Shown here piece by piece: positions 10,526 through 20,791 of a DNA stretch of 64,000 nt (the first letter of the stretch is position 1; each line of letters opens with the position of its first letter). The position numbers and the translations under genes are program-made. Under the pieces are notes generated by a model. The model was not told where the DNA came from. It did no database searches and was given only the letters and a program-made list of their open reading frames with translations. Origin of the DNA: Nannochloris sp. 'desiccata' (taxonomy: Eukaryota; Chlorophyta; Trebouxiophyceae; Chlorellales; Chlorellaceae); the NCBI GenBank assembly GCA_019044685.2, contig JAGTXX020000013.1, positions 310,001-374,000 of the forward strand, written 5' to 3'.

Positions 10526-11815
10526 TTAGTACTTGAGATCAAGTCCCATTCCGTACTTGGGTGCCTTGGAGAGATCCTTGGCATCAAACTGACCACTGAG
10601 AGTGATCTTGCTCTTTCCTTCGAGGATCTGCTCATGCAAGACAGAGACAATACCAGTATGCTGGACCTTGACCTTTTGAAGCGCACCAGAAGCAAGACGA
10701 CGCTGTACAGCAGCAGCGAGGGCAGTCTCGGCAGACTCCAAGTTGCGAACAGCCTCGGCTCCAACAATGAGATCAGACTGCACAGAGTGAGCAATGAGGA
10801 GGCTCACGTCTTTCTTGTCGTTAAGCATAGCAGCGAGCTGGTAGTCAGCAGCGGTGTATCCAGATCCGATAGCCCATTTGGAAACCGTGCCCTTTGCTGC
10901 ATCGTAAGAAACCTCGGCACCAGCAACAACGTTGCGGCCAGAGCGATTGAATGCAGTGGTGACGGCGGCATCGACCTTGGGGGCAGCAGTGAGGGATGTA
11001 GAGGTCTTGAGAGTGACGTGAGGAGCGACATAGTCAACAGCAAGCTTGGCAGAGTCGACATCGGGAAGAGTGCCGGAGACGCCAACAGTTACGCCAGGAG
11101 CAACCTCCTTGGCAGCAGCAGAGAGACCGAGCTTGCCGGTGGCCTGAGCAAGAGTAGCGATGATCTTGTAACTGGAAGTGTCGTAAGTGCCCTTCAGCTC
11201 GGTATCCAATTTGCCATCACGGTGTACTCCTTTTACGGCAAAGTCCTGAACAAAAGAAATAAAGGAAAGAAGGTTAAATAAGAGAAAAGAAGTGATGAAT
11301 GGCTTGCACACTATAATGAATTGGAAATCTGTCGCTGCGGAAGGACTGAATGCGAAGCAAGCCAGTGAAACAGCTATTTTATCCATTGATAAACACCAAT
11401 CCCGCAGTGACAGGTTCCAAAATCATATATTGGTGGTAACGGTTGCTGTGAGAGGGATCTGGAACTTGTTGGTCAATGCAAACGGCCTAGTTCCCCTTCG
11501 ACCGTTCCGGTAGACCCCGCATTTGAATTAATACACCGTGTTCTATTTGTTCTACATGTCTTACCATGCCATCAGCGGTGCGAGTGGTGATGGAGGCCAC
11601 GTTGTTGAACTGGAAGAGACCTTCCCTGCCACCATACAGGACGTCTGCAACAAAGAGTTGGAAGTGGGAACAAATTTAGATCTCAACAATCTACATACTG
11701 CACGAACAATGGTCGAAGAAATGCAAAGGTTTGCATAGTGATGAAAGCCTCAATTAAAACAATTCTCACCTTTGGCAGTGCGACCGAGGTCACCGAATGC
11801 AGGTGCAGTTGCCAT
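10526..11815 (-). CDS. VDAC: mitochondrial outer-membrane porin (VDAC)
   Basis: Three exons (11815-11770, 11644-11565, 11245-10526) join in phase, giving 281 aa, the normal porin length. VDAC forms the 19-strand beta barrel that passes ATP, ADP and metabolites across the outer mitochondrial membrane. The N terminus (MATAPAFGDLGRTAKDVLYGG) matches the eukaryotic porin N-terminal helix and its DLGKxAKDLL motif. It is followed by alternating beta-strand sequence throughout and ends in GMGLDLKY. The strand pattern DFAVKGVHRDGKLDTELKGTYD aligns with the early barrel strands of plant and algal VDACs. Intron 1 splits the N-terminal helix. No plastid OEP feature is visible, so the mitochondrial assignment is by family. 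Confidence 0.92.
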
Positions 11816-12109
11816 AGCTGTGAATATCGACCTTGTAAAATTTTCTCAATAGACAAAAAGTGTAAACAAGGTCCTTGCGCAGCGAACATAAGAGGTCTGC
11901 GATGACGAAGCCCCTTTCGTGGCAACCTTGCACCAAAGCAGCAACCCCCTTCGCAATTTTTTTCTCTAGAAACTCAATATTTCTATGTTTTGACAGCAAT
12001 ATCATTACATATTAGGATATATACAATCGCCCATTTATCGAACTGAATGAAAGCTAGCCAGTTCAGAAGAAATTTTATCGCTCACACCACTGCTGCCTTG
12101 AAACTCCCG

Positions 12110-12808
12110 TCACCGCCTTGAATTTGGATTTAAAGCTAGTTTTTCCAATGATGATGCTACTTTGGGTGATCCACCACTATTATCAGCACTATTTATACTG
12201 CTAGCTGCTGTATTGTCTATATTAGCTTTATTAGCCTCACCATAAAGGCTTCTACCGGTTGATCCCGCAATCCAGAAAGCCATCTGGAAAACTGCATACA
12301 CCCCTACTCCTGCTATTAATACCGCACCACCAGCTGTAAAACAAAAAAATGGCGTGTATTAGTTCATTAGCTGGATAGTGAAAGAGAAAAATGGGCTTAG
12401 AAGTAATAAATATTCAAGGAGCTTTGCCGTCATTTTTCCCGGTGGTGATTCTTATTATAAGATTGAAAATATTAATTCGTACCTCCTGCACCCATGGCGC
12501 CTATCGTTGCAAACATGCCTGGTGGATCTGGGATTTCATCAGGGGAAAGGTTGGGGTAAGGTTTATCTTCAAAAAGGGAAGACGAGTTTACTTGGTGAGA
12601 GACGATCGGCAGAGGGGTGCAATCAAAGAAAGTAATAAATTGAAATAAAATAGTCCTCGTATGCATATACTGAAGGATTAAACTCGCCTGTTCCATCACC
12701 TTTCAGCTGGGAAGCAAATAATCTACGTCCAATAGCTGTTTGTTCCGAAATTGAAGATCGGAATGCGCGGAACAGGCTGCTCCCCCGGAGCGCTGCGATG
12801 CTCGTCAT
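12110..12808 (-). CDS. 138-aa membrane protein with mitochondrial-type presequence
   Basis: Three exons (12808-12700, 12566-12483, 12333-12110) join in phase 1 each time, giving 138 aa. The N terminus (MTSIAALRGSSLFRAFRSS) is Arg/Ser-rich and acid-free, typical of a mitochondrial targeting sequence. A motif YPNLSPDEIPDPPGMFA follows, then a glycine-rich hydrophobic segment (about residues 66-87, AVLIAGVGVYAVFQMAFWI) and a Ser/Asn-rich tail. It is probably a single-pass inner-membrane protein. I do not recognise the family; a respiratory-complex accessory subunit is possible. The divergent neighbour is dynein IC (283 bp between starts). A TGTAA on its strand (12009-12005) follows the stop by about 100 nt. 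Confidence 0.65.
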
Positions 12809-13091
12809 GCTGCCACGGTTTTAAAAGATGTCTCGAACTACAATTTATGCTGTATAAAAGCCTGATCAAGCGTTAAATCCGGCTGTTTTACGATACCTGC
12901 TGCCTGCTTTCCAAACTTCCAGTTGACCAACACGGTGCCTTTTGGGCAATGACTGCATAAAATATGCGATTTTGACTGGATGATAGTTTGATCTAAGGAC
13001 CCAATAACAATATTCACCAGGAAAACTCAAGCAGAGGAATGCTGGCTTGTTTTTTTGTTAAATCTCTGTCCATTGAGCAGCGAAGAGATCA

Positions 13092-15670
13092 ATGAGACCA
13101 ATTTCAGACAGAAACCGCGCTTCGGCGTCTAGAACGTTCAAGACAGTCCCCAAAGAACGTTCAAAACCTTGTGTAGAAAATGACAAGCCTGAAAGAGAAG
13201 GAAGTCGTTCCCCAGTAAAAGCTCGCCCCAAGGAATACCCTAGCCCTCTGCCCCCGTCAGTGCTTGGAGCAGAGCCAGAGACAGAAGAAGTAGCCCCACA
13301 GATCAAAGCTGACGCCGTTTTTGAAATAGCAACACCTTCTAAACCAAGTTATGTAATATCAGAAGGCGATGCTGCTTTTGGAAAATCCTCTACTGTGCAT
13401 TTTAGTACCAAAAATGGCTGCTTTGTATCTGCTCCGGCTCCTGTTCCAGCAGAAGCAGCAGAAGATTATTCAGAAGACACACCGTCTTCAAAGCCTGATG
13501 CAGGAATACTCGAAAAATTAGAAAAAGAAAGAAGAAACAGACAACACCAGATTTCTGCAGGTTTTGATGCTACCGCTGCTGCTCCTTATAATACCACTGC
13601 CACAGAAAAACTTCGCAACAATCTTTCTTTTATCGATCGTGCTGTGCAAACAAGCCACTGGCCTGCGAAAGAAAGAGGCACCTCTGCACAATCTCAGGCA
13701 TTGGAAGACGCTTCAGGATCGTGTAGTGCCTGGGAGATCTACGATGCTTACCTTCCTCCTGGAACAATACCACTAGCTACTCCTAGGGCTCCCTCTGCTA
13801 CTGGGTCGTCTGCCCCTTTGACTATTGATGATGGTAGTACTAGGCTATCCCCTTCTCGTGAGGATGTGTATCATTGTATTACACGGGTCATGCAGCGTAT
13901 GCTTTATCAAAATATAAATCCTGATATTTCAGCTGACTTCAAGGTAAACAAAACACCTCTGTTTTTTTTTTTGAACGTTTTTGCTGCTGTGAATTGATTG
14001 CACATTCCCTCTCCTTCCTCTCCTACTTCCCCACTTTCCACTCAGCGAGTCCTTTTAAATCTATTATTCTGCAGTTTTGGGAAGATCCAGCTGATGCTGT
14101 ACGTCCAGATGAAGGTACTTTACTCCCTTTATGGCATTTCGAACCTACTACCACCACCAAAGGTCGATCTGTCACTGCGCTGGCATGGAACCCTAAACAC
14201 CCTACGCTCTTCGCAGCAGGTTACGGATCATTTGATCCTGGTCAACCATTCAATGGTATTGTGTGCTGTCACACTTTATCCGATGCAGGTCAACCAGAAT
14301 GTGAAGTTCCACTTTCTTCCTCTGTTCTTTCTTTAGCTTTCCACCCAACGTTGACTTATTTACTCGCCATTGGATGCCTCGATGGGAGCGTTCACGTAAT
14401 AGACATTTCCAACGTGGCAAATCCACGGATTAAAGCATCGTGCTCTGTGGCTGAGCGGCATAGGGAGGCAGTATGGCAGGTTCGGTGGATCCCAGCAGCC
14501 GTTGCCGGTCCTCTGCCTCTTCGATTTCAGGCTGTTTCGTCAGATGGCAGTCTGGTAACCTGGGAGCTTGAAGCAAGTAAAGAACTCTATTTAAGTGAAA
14601 AAATACATCTGCCTAAGAGGAAATCAACTGCATCATCTGGAGGTGATACTGCATCTTCAACTTCAACTTCAAACTTCGCCGACCTGTCGCTTTTCTCTAA
14701 AGAGACTGGCACTATTGCTGATGGCAGTGCGTCTAGTTATACTTGTGCTGCTGTTTCAAGTATGGATACACACCCAACCCACCCTTCTACCGTGTTAATA
14801 GGCACCCAAGAAGGTGATGCGCTCCGGTATTGCCTCGATATCGGGGTAGAACACGGCTGCACAGATGTTTATTCTGGGCATGGATCTTCTATTTACACAG
14901 CACAGTGGAACCCATTCCATCCTACAATGTTTTTGACAGCCTCTGCTGATTGGACTGTTCGTATCTGGGACTCGACGGCGCCACAACACGCGGTGCTTGT
15001 GTTTGATCTTGGGGGTCCTGTAGGCGATGCTGCTTGGTCTCCTACCTCTTCCACCGTCTTTGCCGCAGCCACTGAATCTGGCCGGGTGCTCGTCTATGAT
15101 CTGGCACATAGCATGGACTGGCCTTTGTGCAAACAAAAAGTCACACAGAAAGTGAAATTGACGAAATTGGCGTTTAGCTCAACCGCACCAGTCCTCCTTG
15201 TTGGAGATGAAAAGTAAGAATATAAATGAAAAATAAATAAATAAATGAATAAATAAGACCGATGCTGCTTTTTGTTTTTTTTATAAAGTAATCGCTTTGC
15301 TGACTGACTATTCTTTGAGTAATTATCTTATTGCAGAGGTGGCATTACATGCTTCAAGCTGTCTCCAAATCTCAGAAAACCTCCACAACCACCTTCCAGC
15401 AAAGGATCAACAGCAGCAGGTGCTGGCCGTGTCGGAGAAAGAAGACGCCCGGCTCCTCCCACTCAACACTCTGGAGACAGTCTTTCCTCTTCTTCCTCTG
15501 CTACTTCTGCTGCGTCTACAGAAGAAACAAGTGAAGAGAAGGCACGTAAAGCTACAGCCCTGCAAAGAGAGCATTTAAATAAAGTAATAACGGTGGCTTC
15601 AGCATGCCGGGCAGCGGAGGCTGATTGGGTCTATGTTCCCAGGCCGATTGCCTCTCCATCTCGTATTTGA
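13092..15670 (+). CDS. DNAI1: axonemal outer-arm dynein intermediate chain 1 (DNAI1/IC78 type)
   Basis: Three exons (13092-13943, 14075-15213, 15337-15670) join in phase, giving 774 aa. The intermediate chain anchors the outer dynein arm on doublet microtubules and carries heavy and light chains. The diagnostic stretch is FWEDPADAVRPDEGTLLPLW followed by VTALAWNPKHPTLFAAGYGSFDP, matching the DNAI1 pattern of (Y/W)xDxADxxRxxxGTLLPLW and AVGYGSYDF. It precedes a WD-repeat propeller (about residues 315-660) with HxAxWNPFHPTMFLTASADWTVRIWD. A long Ser/Pro-rich N terminus includes CSAWEIYDAYL, and the C terminus has TCFKLSPNLRKPPQ and a basic tail. It is longer than human DNAI1 (about 700 aa), mainly at the two ends. 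The organism should therefore build motile cilia. Confidence 0.9.
15229..15256. repeat. AAAT simple repeat in dynein IC intron 2
   Basis: A run of near-perfect AAAT/AATG units sits early in the second intron of the dynein IC gene. Confidence 0.8.
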
Positions 15671-16088
15671 AAATCTCAACCTTTGAGCCCAAATATACCT
15701 TTACTATCGATATATATTTGCGTAGTAGAGGAAGTTAAGGGACTCTATCTCTTAATTTGCAGAATGTCGTTTTATTCTATAGAATTTCTTAAAGTTCTGC
15801 TGTTGCCTTTTGTTGATGTTGTCAATGTCGAGGTGAAAAATAATTTGTTAAACATCAAAAAAGAAAACAAAAGATAAAAGAATCGATTAAAATGACGTCA
15901 GCACGTTTTTACTCTTACTTTTCTTTGCGTCAGAAGGCTTCTAACTGATTTTAGTGCCCCTTCCGCTCAGCTAATAAAGGAGGGGAGGAGGAAAAAATTC
16001 TTTCTCAAACAACCACCGCCCCCGACTGAACTCAAAAAAAAAAAGGAGTAAAAAGCATAACTTCCCCCCAAAATAGCGAAGAGAATCA
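15671..16088. other. 418-bp convergent 3' region
   Basis: The 3' UTRs of dynein IC (+) and cytochrome c (-) meet here. I see no coding frame and no RNA gene. Confidence 0.5.
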
Positions 16089-16693
16089 TTACGCAGTGGA
16101 TTGCTTCAAGAAAGCAATCAAATCAGCACGATCCTGCAAATAAATTGAAACACATAAAGTCAGCATCTCGTCTAAAAGACTAGAACATAAGGACGGTTCA
16201 ATTATTAAATTTCTCTTTACGTACCTCTGGCTTTTTAAGACCAGCGAAGACCATCTTGGTTCCAGGAATATACTTCTTAGGGTTTAAAAGGTAGTCATAC
16301 AGTGTATCCTCTGCCCACAAGACACCCTTCTCCTTGTTAGCTTTGCTATAAGAATATCCTTCAGCCTGGCCAGAAGTGCGGCCAAAGATGCCGCCAAGAT
16401 TAGGGCCCTGCTTGTGACCACCACCCTTTTCAGCGACGTGGCATTGTGCGCACCTGTAGAAGAAAAACAAGGTTAGTCGAATGGTACGAGGGAGAAGATA
16501 GAACCGAGAAATTAAAAGGTGGGAGGAACTTGTGAGGCAGGAGAATTGTATGATGAAAATAAAAATAGTGGGGAGACAGAGGAATATTTGAAAGGCTTGG
16601 GGCCTTGAACATGGCTTAAAAGACGTACTTGGTCTTGAAAATCTTGGCGCCCTTGGCAGCATCGCCAGCCGGAGCTTCAGCAAAGGTAGACAT
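16089..16693 (-). CDS. CYC: cytochrome c
   Basis: Three exons (16693-16629, 16453-16225, 16133-16089) join in phase, giving 112 aa, the plant/algal length. It is the soluble electron carrier between complexes III and IV in the mitochondrial intermembrane space. The heme-binding CAQCH begins at Cys23 directly after the first intron, and the axial Met is Met89 in PGTKMVFAG. The landmarks [20 protein letters not shown] and DLIAFLK are all present. The N-terminal extension [19 protein letters not shown] is like the one in green-plant cytochromes c. The trailing 14 codons lie on a separate exon. It shares a 400-bp divergent 5' region with NAD-isocitrate dehydrogenase, another mitochondrial respiratory gene. 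Confidence 0.97.
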
Positions 16694-17093
16694 TTTGATT
16701 TTAGATTTGGTATTGAAATATAGCAACTCCGAGGCCAAATACAGCGCCTAGTGCAAACAGATGAGCCCAATATGGGAAACAAATAGGGTTAAGGTATGAT
16801 GGTGCTGACTGCAGCATGACGTTTTGATTCAAAACCCGATTAATAAAAGACCCAGGGCTTCCCTTCTAATGTCACAGATCCTGAGAACATCAGTGCATTC
16901 CTTTATATATAATCGTTTCAACTGAGGTTCTTGTCGGCAAATCGCAGACCACCCATCCGTTTCTCTGCCCTTTAGTCTTTTACATCTTTTGACCTTGCAT
17001 CCCAACCCTTGCTATATTATAAGCGTATTACCAGCTTGGTTTATCGCCAAGTCCCGCCATTCTTTCTCATAATCATCTAGTATACGCACCAAA
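16694..17093. promoter_or_regulatory. divergent promoter region, cytochrome c / NAD-IDH
   Basis: These 400 bp separate the start codons of two mitochondrial respiratory genes read in opposite directions. A TATA-like TATATTATAA lies about 75 nt upstream of the IDH start. Shared regulation is an inference from the layout, not shown by a defined site. Confidence 0.45.
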
Positions 17094-18356
17094 ATGCAGC
17101 GCATTGCAGCTAGTGCTATGGTGCGCTCCCTCACTGGGGCTGCCGAAGCCACCACGGCGGCGAGACTGTATAGCACCAAGCCCATCACTGCCACCTTATT
17201 CCCTGGAGATGGTACGATTGTTAAGCCATTGTTATTCAATGAACTAGTAACTTGCAGAGAATCCAGTTTCTAGACCTAGTTAACACTCGAAATAAAGTAT
17301 CAATTAAAATTAACCACCACCGCCATTTGAAAAAATTTCCAACTTCTCATGTCTTGTCTCCTTTCCCCCTAAATTCATAAAGGTATCGGCCCTGAGATTG
17401 CCGAGGCAGTTCAAAAAATCTTCGCTGCAGCTGAAGCTCCCATCGAATGGGACGTTCAAATCATCGGTAAAGAAGTAGATCCTCGCACGAATTCCTACGT
17501 CTCTCGAGAAAATCTCGATTCTGTCTTGAAAAATAGAATTGGACTCAAAGGACCCATGGCCACGCCCATCGGTAAAGGATTTCGATCCCTAAACTTGACG
17601 TTACGTAAAGAATTGCAATTGTATGCGAACGTCCGCCCCTGTTTATCTATCCCTGGATATAAAACTCGATATGACGATATAAACCTTGTGACGATCCGTG
17701 AAAACACCGAGGGTGAGTATTCTGGCCTTGAGCACGAAGTCGTTCCCGGTGTTGTAGAGTCCCTTAAAGTCATTACCAGGCAAGCATCTACCCGTGTCGC
17801 TGAGTTTGCATTCGCCTATGCTGATAAACACAATCGGAAGAAAGTCACAGCAGTGCATAAAGCAAATATCATGAAGCTTGCCGACGGATTGTTTATCAAA
17901 TGTTGCCGGGAAGTTTCCGAGAAGTATCCACATATCAAATACGAGGAAATGATTGTGGATAATACGTGTATGCAATTGGTAACAAAGCCCACTCAGTTTG
18001 ATGTCATGTGTATGCCAAATCTGTATGGAGATATTATTTCAGATCTTTGTGCCGGTTTAATTGGCGGCCTTGGTTTGACCCCGTCTGGCAACATCGGGGC
18101 CAATGGACTTGCCGTAATGGAAGCAGTACACGGTACTGCTCCTGATATTGTAGGTAAAGATATGGCAAATCCCACTGCGTTAGTTTTATCTGGTGTGATG
18201 ATGTTGAGGCATTTGAATTTAGCAAAGCATGCAGAGCGTATTGAAAAAGCAACCTTGGGAACTATTGCTGAGGGTAAATATTTGACCCGGGATTTGGGAG
18301 GGAAGAGTGGAACGAATGCGTTTACTGGAGCTATTATCTCTAAATTAGATGATTAA
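17094..18356 (+). CDS. IDH: NAD-dependent isocitrate dehydrogenase, catalytic-type subunit, mitochondrial
   Basis: Two exons (17094-17211, 17383-18356) join in phase 1, giving 363 aa. The enzyme oxidises isocitrate to 2-oxoglutarate in the TCA cycle. The N terminus ([19 protein letters not shown]) looks like a mitochondrial presequence. Family landmarks are LFPGDGIGPEI, the substrate loop [22 protein letters not shown], the catalytic Lys/Asp regions ([21 protein letters not shown] and [15 protein letters not shown]), and the NAD-binding loop [17 protein letters not shown]. The clustered residues for isocitrate and Mg binding look intact, so I assign the catalytic rather than the regulatory type. 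Isopropylmalate dehydrogenase is less likely because the ENTEGEYSG motif is IDH-like. Confidence 0.93.
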
Positions 18357-18458
18357 CTGAGTTGGCCAGTGGAACAATCAATACATTGATTGATATCAAT
18401 ATGCCAGTGCACTCTTTCTTTATGATGATCTAATTTCCCGCTAGCTCCCGCCGTCTTT

Positions 18459-18480
18459 TTGTTTTGTTTTGTTTTGTTTT
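18459..18480. repeat. TTTTG simple repeat downstream of IDH
   Basis: About four tandem TTTTG units lie in the convergent 3' region between IDH and the PIF1-like helicase. Confidence 0.8.
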
Positions 18481-18581
18481 AGCCTTTTGCTATGTCTTAT
18501 GAAATCGGTACTTTGTTGTTAAAATTATTCTTATGTTTTCTTAAAAGAAATGGTACATGAAGTAATCAATCGAAAATTAAT

Positions 18582-20348
18582 CTAGTTTTCCCGGCATTTA
18601 AGTTTGGCATAGAAGGCAACGACCTTTGGGTCAGCACGCAGCGCAGCACTGGCAATACTCCCAACTATCCTCAGACCTTCTAAATTTCGTGCCCGACTCA
18701 GTGCAACGTATGCCATACCAGCTTCGAACGCTCTATCTAAAGAAACTTCTACTCTATCTAAAGTCAAACCTTGACTTTTATGGACAGTCACAGCCCAGGC
18801 TAAAGCTAAAGGGATCTGAGACCGCACTGCAGCATCTTCTCCACCTTGCCTAATACTATACCTCTCCCTTCCAATCGTCATAGACTCACCACCACGAGCA
18901 AATTTTACAACAGGAAGACCGCTGGGGGTGAATTTTTCCACTACACCACGCGCTCCATTTACCAAGCCTTGGCGAGAACTCAAATTTCGGGTGAGCATGA
19001 CCTGAGCGCCAACTTTAAGACGTAACGTGCGAGGCGCAGGGCAGGCTGCTTGTAACGCAGCGGTATCCCCCGAGTCTTGAGCAGTGAAACTAATGACATT
19101 CCCTTCAAGAGAGTTAAGTTGCCGGTCGTTGATAGCATCTACATCGGCTCTGTGGGTAAGTAATTGCGTTGGCAGAATTCCATCTTCGAGTTCAAGCGGA
19201 GCAGCACAGCGAGCGAGAAGAGCTCGTAGCGTGCTTTCCGGGGCAGTTCCAGCCCGAATCTCTGCTAAAATATCAATAAAATCACTATCATTTTGTCTAA
19301 ACACCTGCGTAAGCTGCACACTGGCTTGAATACAGCGTTGCCATGACTCCGACTCAAACGTAAATTTGCGAGTAAGCTGGTCTTTCACTACAGGAGGCAA
19401 CTGATGGAAATCTCCTGATAAGATTAGCTGAATCCCTCCAAAAGGACGTGAATTTCCACGTACTTTACGCGCCACTGCCTCTAATAAATCAAAAAATGCG
19501 CCATCCATCATTGATATTTCATCAATAATTAAAGCTTGACACCTGCGCCACCGTTGACCAGACTCTCCTCTTGAGGCGTTCCGCACTATAGTGTCGAAGC
19601 TCCCCTCTGCACGACCGAGTCCAGACCAGGCATTGATGGTGGTACCGCCGAGTAAACAGCCAGCCAAGCCAGTCGTACCAGTCACATCCACCTCAGGTAT
19701 CGCTCCGGTTATATGTTTGATTAATAAACTCTTTCCCGTACCAGCGCATCCAGTAAAGAATATACTCTTTCCAGATTTTATCATATTTAAAGCATTTTGT
19801 TGTTCATCGCTTAGTGGAGGGAGGTCTTCAGTGTCGGCCAAGACGGAGGGTCGTTGCTGTTTCCCAACGATAGAAAACGCACCCCCGCTTCCTACTGGAG
19901 CGAAAGAACAATTGACTGGTCTAGAAGATAATGGCCTGCGGTGTGCAAGCTTACCAATTGCGCCACTACCATTACGTCTGCCCATGAGCAGCGCTTTATC
20001 CAGCATTTTCGCTAGACCGGTGAGAGAGTCAATGTCGTCTGTTGTGATTGTAATCTGTACAGTTTTCTCAACTCTGTCGTATACATTCTGCTTATACCTA
20101 AGGAATCTCATACCTAGCTGCCCTGCAGAGATACGGTGGGTGTATAGGCACACGGGTGCTCGGACTGGAATGGTCATGTCTTTGGGTTTCATCGCTAGGC
20201 TGAGCATTGGAATGCCGTCGTCTCCTTGCACCAGATCAATACCAACGTCACGGGCCGATTGGGGATGCATTTCTCGTCCACCAGCATCTCCATGCTCAAT
20301 AGAGACCTGTACAGGTAGAATGAGAATTTGTAAACATGCTGAATTCAA
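18582..20348 (-). CDS. PIF1: PIF1-family DNA helicase
   Basis: A single open frame of 588 aa encodes a superfamily 1B 5'-3' helicase. PIF1 proteins unwind G-quadruplexes and DNA-RNA hybrids and maintain mitochondrial and nuclear genomes. Visible motifs are Walker A GCAGTGKS (about residue 204), the helicase motif LIIDEISMMDGAFFDLL (about 279), GGIQLILSGDFHQLPPV, the acceptor motif LARKFTFES-like region, and the C-terminal VTVHKSQGLTLDRVEVSL and YVALSRARNLEGL. The first 120 residues form a separate beta-rich region (PVRAPVCLYTHRISAGQLG) that I do not recognise. The start is uncertain: an acceptor-like sequence sits just before VSIEHGD, so an upstream exon with a targeting peptide could exist. 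Convergent with IDH. Confidence 0.88.
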   Translation of the reverse strand: MNSACLQILILPVQVSIEHGDAGGREMHPQSARDVGIDLVQGDDGIPMLSLAMKPKDMTIPVRAPVCLYTHRISAGQLGMRFLRYKQNVYDRVEKTVQITITTDDIDSLTGLAKMLDKALLMGRRNGSGAIGKLAHRRPLSSRPVNCSFAPVGSGGAFSIVGKQQRPSVLADTEDLPPLSDEQQNALNMIKSGKSIFFTGCAGTGKSLLIKHITGAIPEVDVTGTTGLAGCLLGGTTINAWSGLGRAEGSFDTIVRNASRGESGQRWRRCQALIIDEISMMDGAFFDLLEAVARKVRGNSRPFGGIQLILSGDFHQLPPVVKDQLTRKFTFESESWQRCIQASVQLTQVFRQNDSDFIDILAEIRAGTAPESTLRALLARCAAPLELEDGILPTQLLTHRADVDAINDRQLNSLEGNVISFTAQDSGDTAALQAACPAPRTLRLKVGAQVMLTRNLSSRQGLVNGARGVVEKFTPSGLPVVKFARGGESMTIGRERYSIRQGGEDAAVRSQIPLALAWAVTVHKSQGLTLDRVEVSLDRAFEAGMAYVALSRARNLEGLRIVGSIASAALRADPKVVAFYAKLKCREN

Positions 20349-20791
20349 GCCATGGCGGGCAACATGCGATTAACGAACTTTGCAGTTTTGACTCAACCTA
20401 CCCGCGCTACAAATCGCATACTGGGTTTTCTATGATTTTTAATTAATTAAACCAACAACTTCAATCAACCATACAAGGTGCTTTGATGCATAATCGTTCA
20501 GAATCTCGAAATTCAATGCTTAAGATCTCGTCTAAATGCAAACATTGACGTGCAAGTAAGCTCAACCCAATAAATATAATGTCTTTAAAAATACATGTGA
20601 TGCTTAAATGAAGCAATTAAGTTTGTATACTGCCTATTTTATGCTCGAGAGCACAACCAACCAACTTTCTTCTAACCACCTTCAACTAGAAGACCTTGCG
20701 CGTCCTTCAATTCCAGCGAGTCTTATTACTGTCTGTCAGCCTCCTGCTTACTCTATTGTCACTTTCATGTTAAACATACATACAATCACAA
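20349..20791. other. 443-bp gene-free stretch between PIF1 and the golgin
   Basis: This AT-rich stretch should hold the PIF1 5' region and the golgin 3' UTR. No convincing coding frame or structured RNA was seen. Confidence 0.45.

Noticed and set aside
10505..11281. 258-codon plus-strand frame over VDAC
   Set aside because: It is the antisense shadow of the VDAC exon, which has clear porin sequence and spliced N-terminal exons.
19591..20373. 260-codon plus-strand frame over the helicase
   Set aside because: Antisense shadow of the PIF1-like gene; the composition mirrors the opposite strand.
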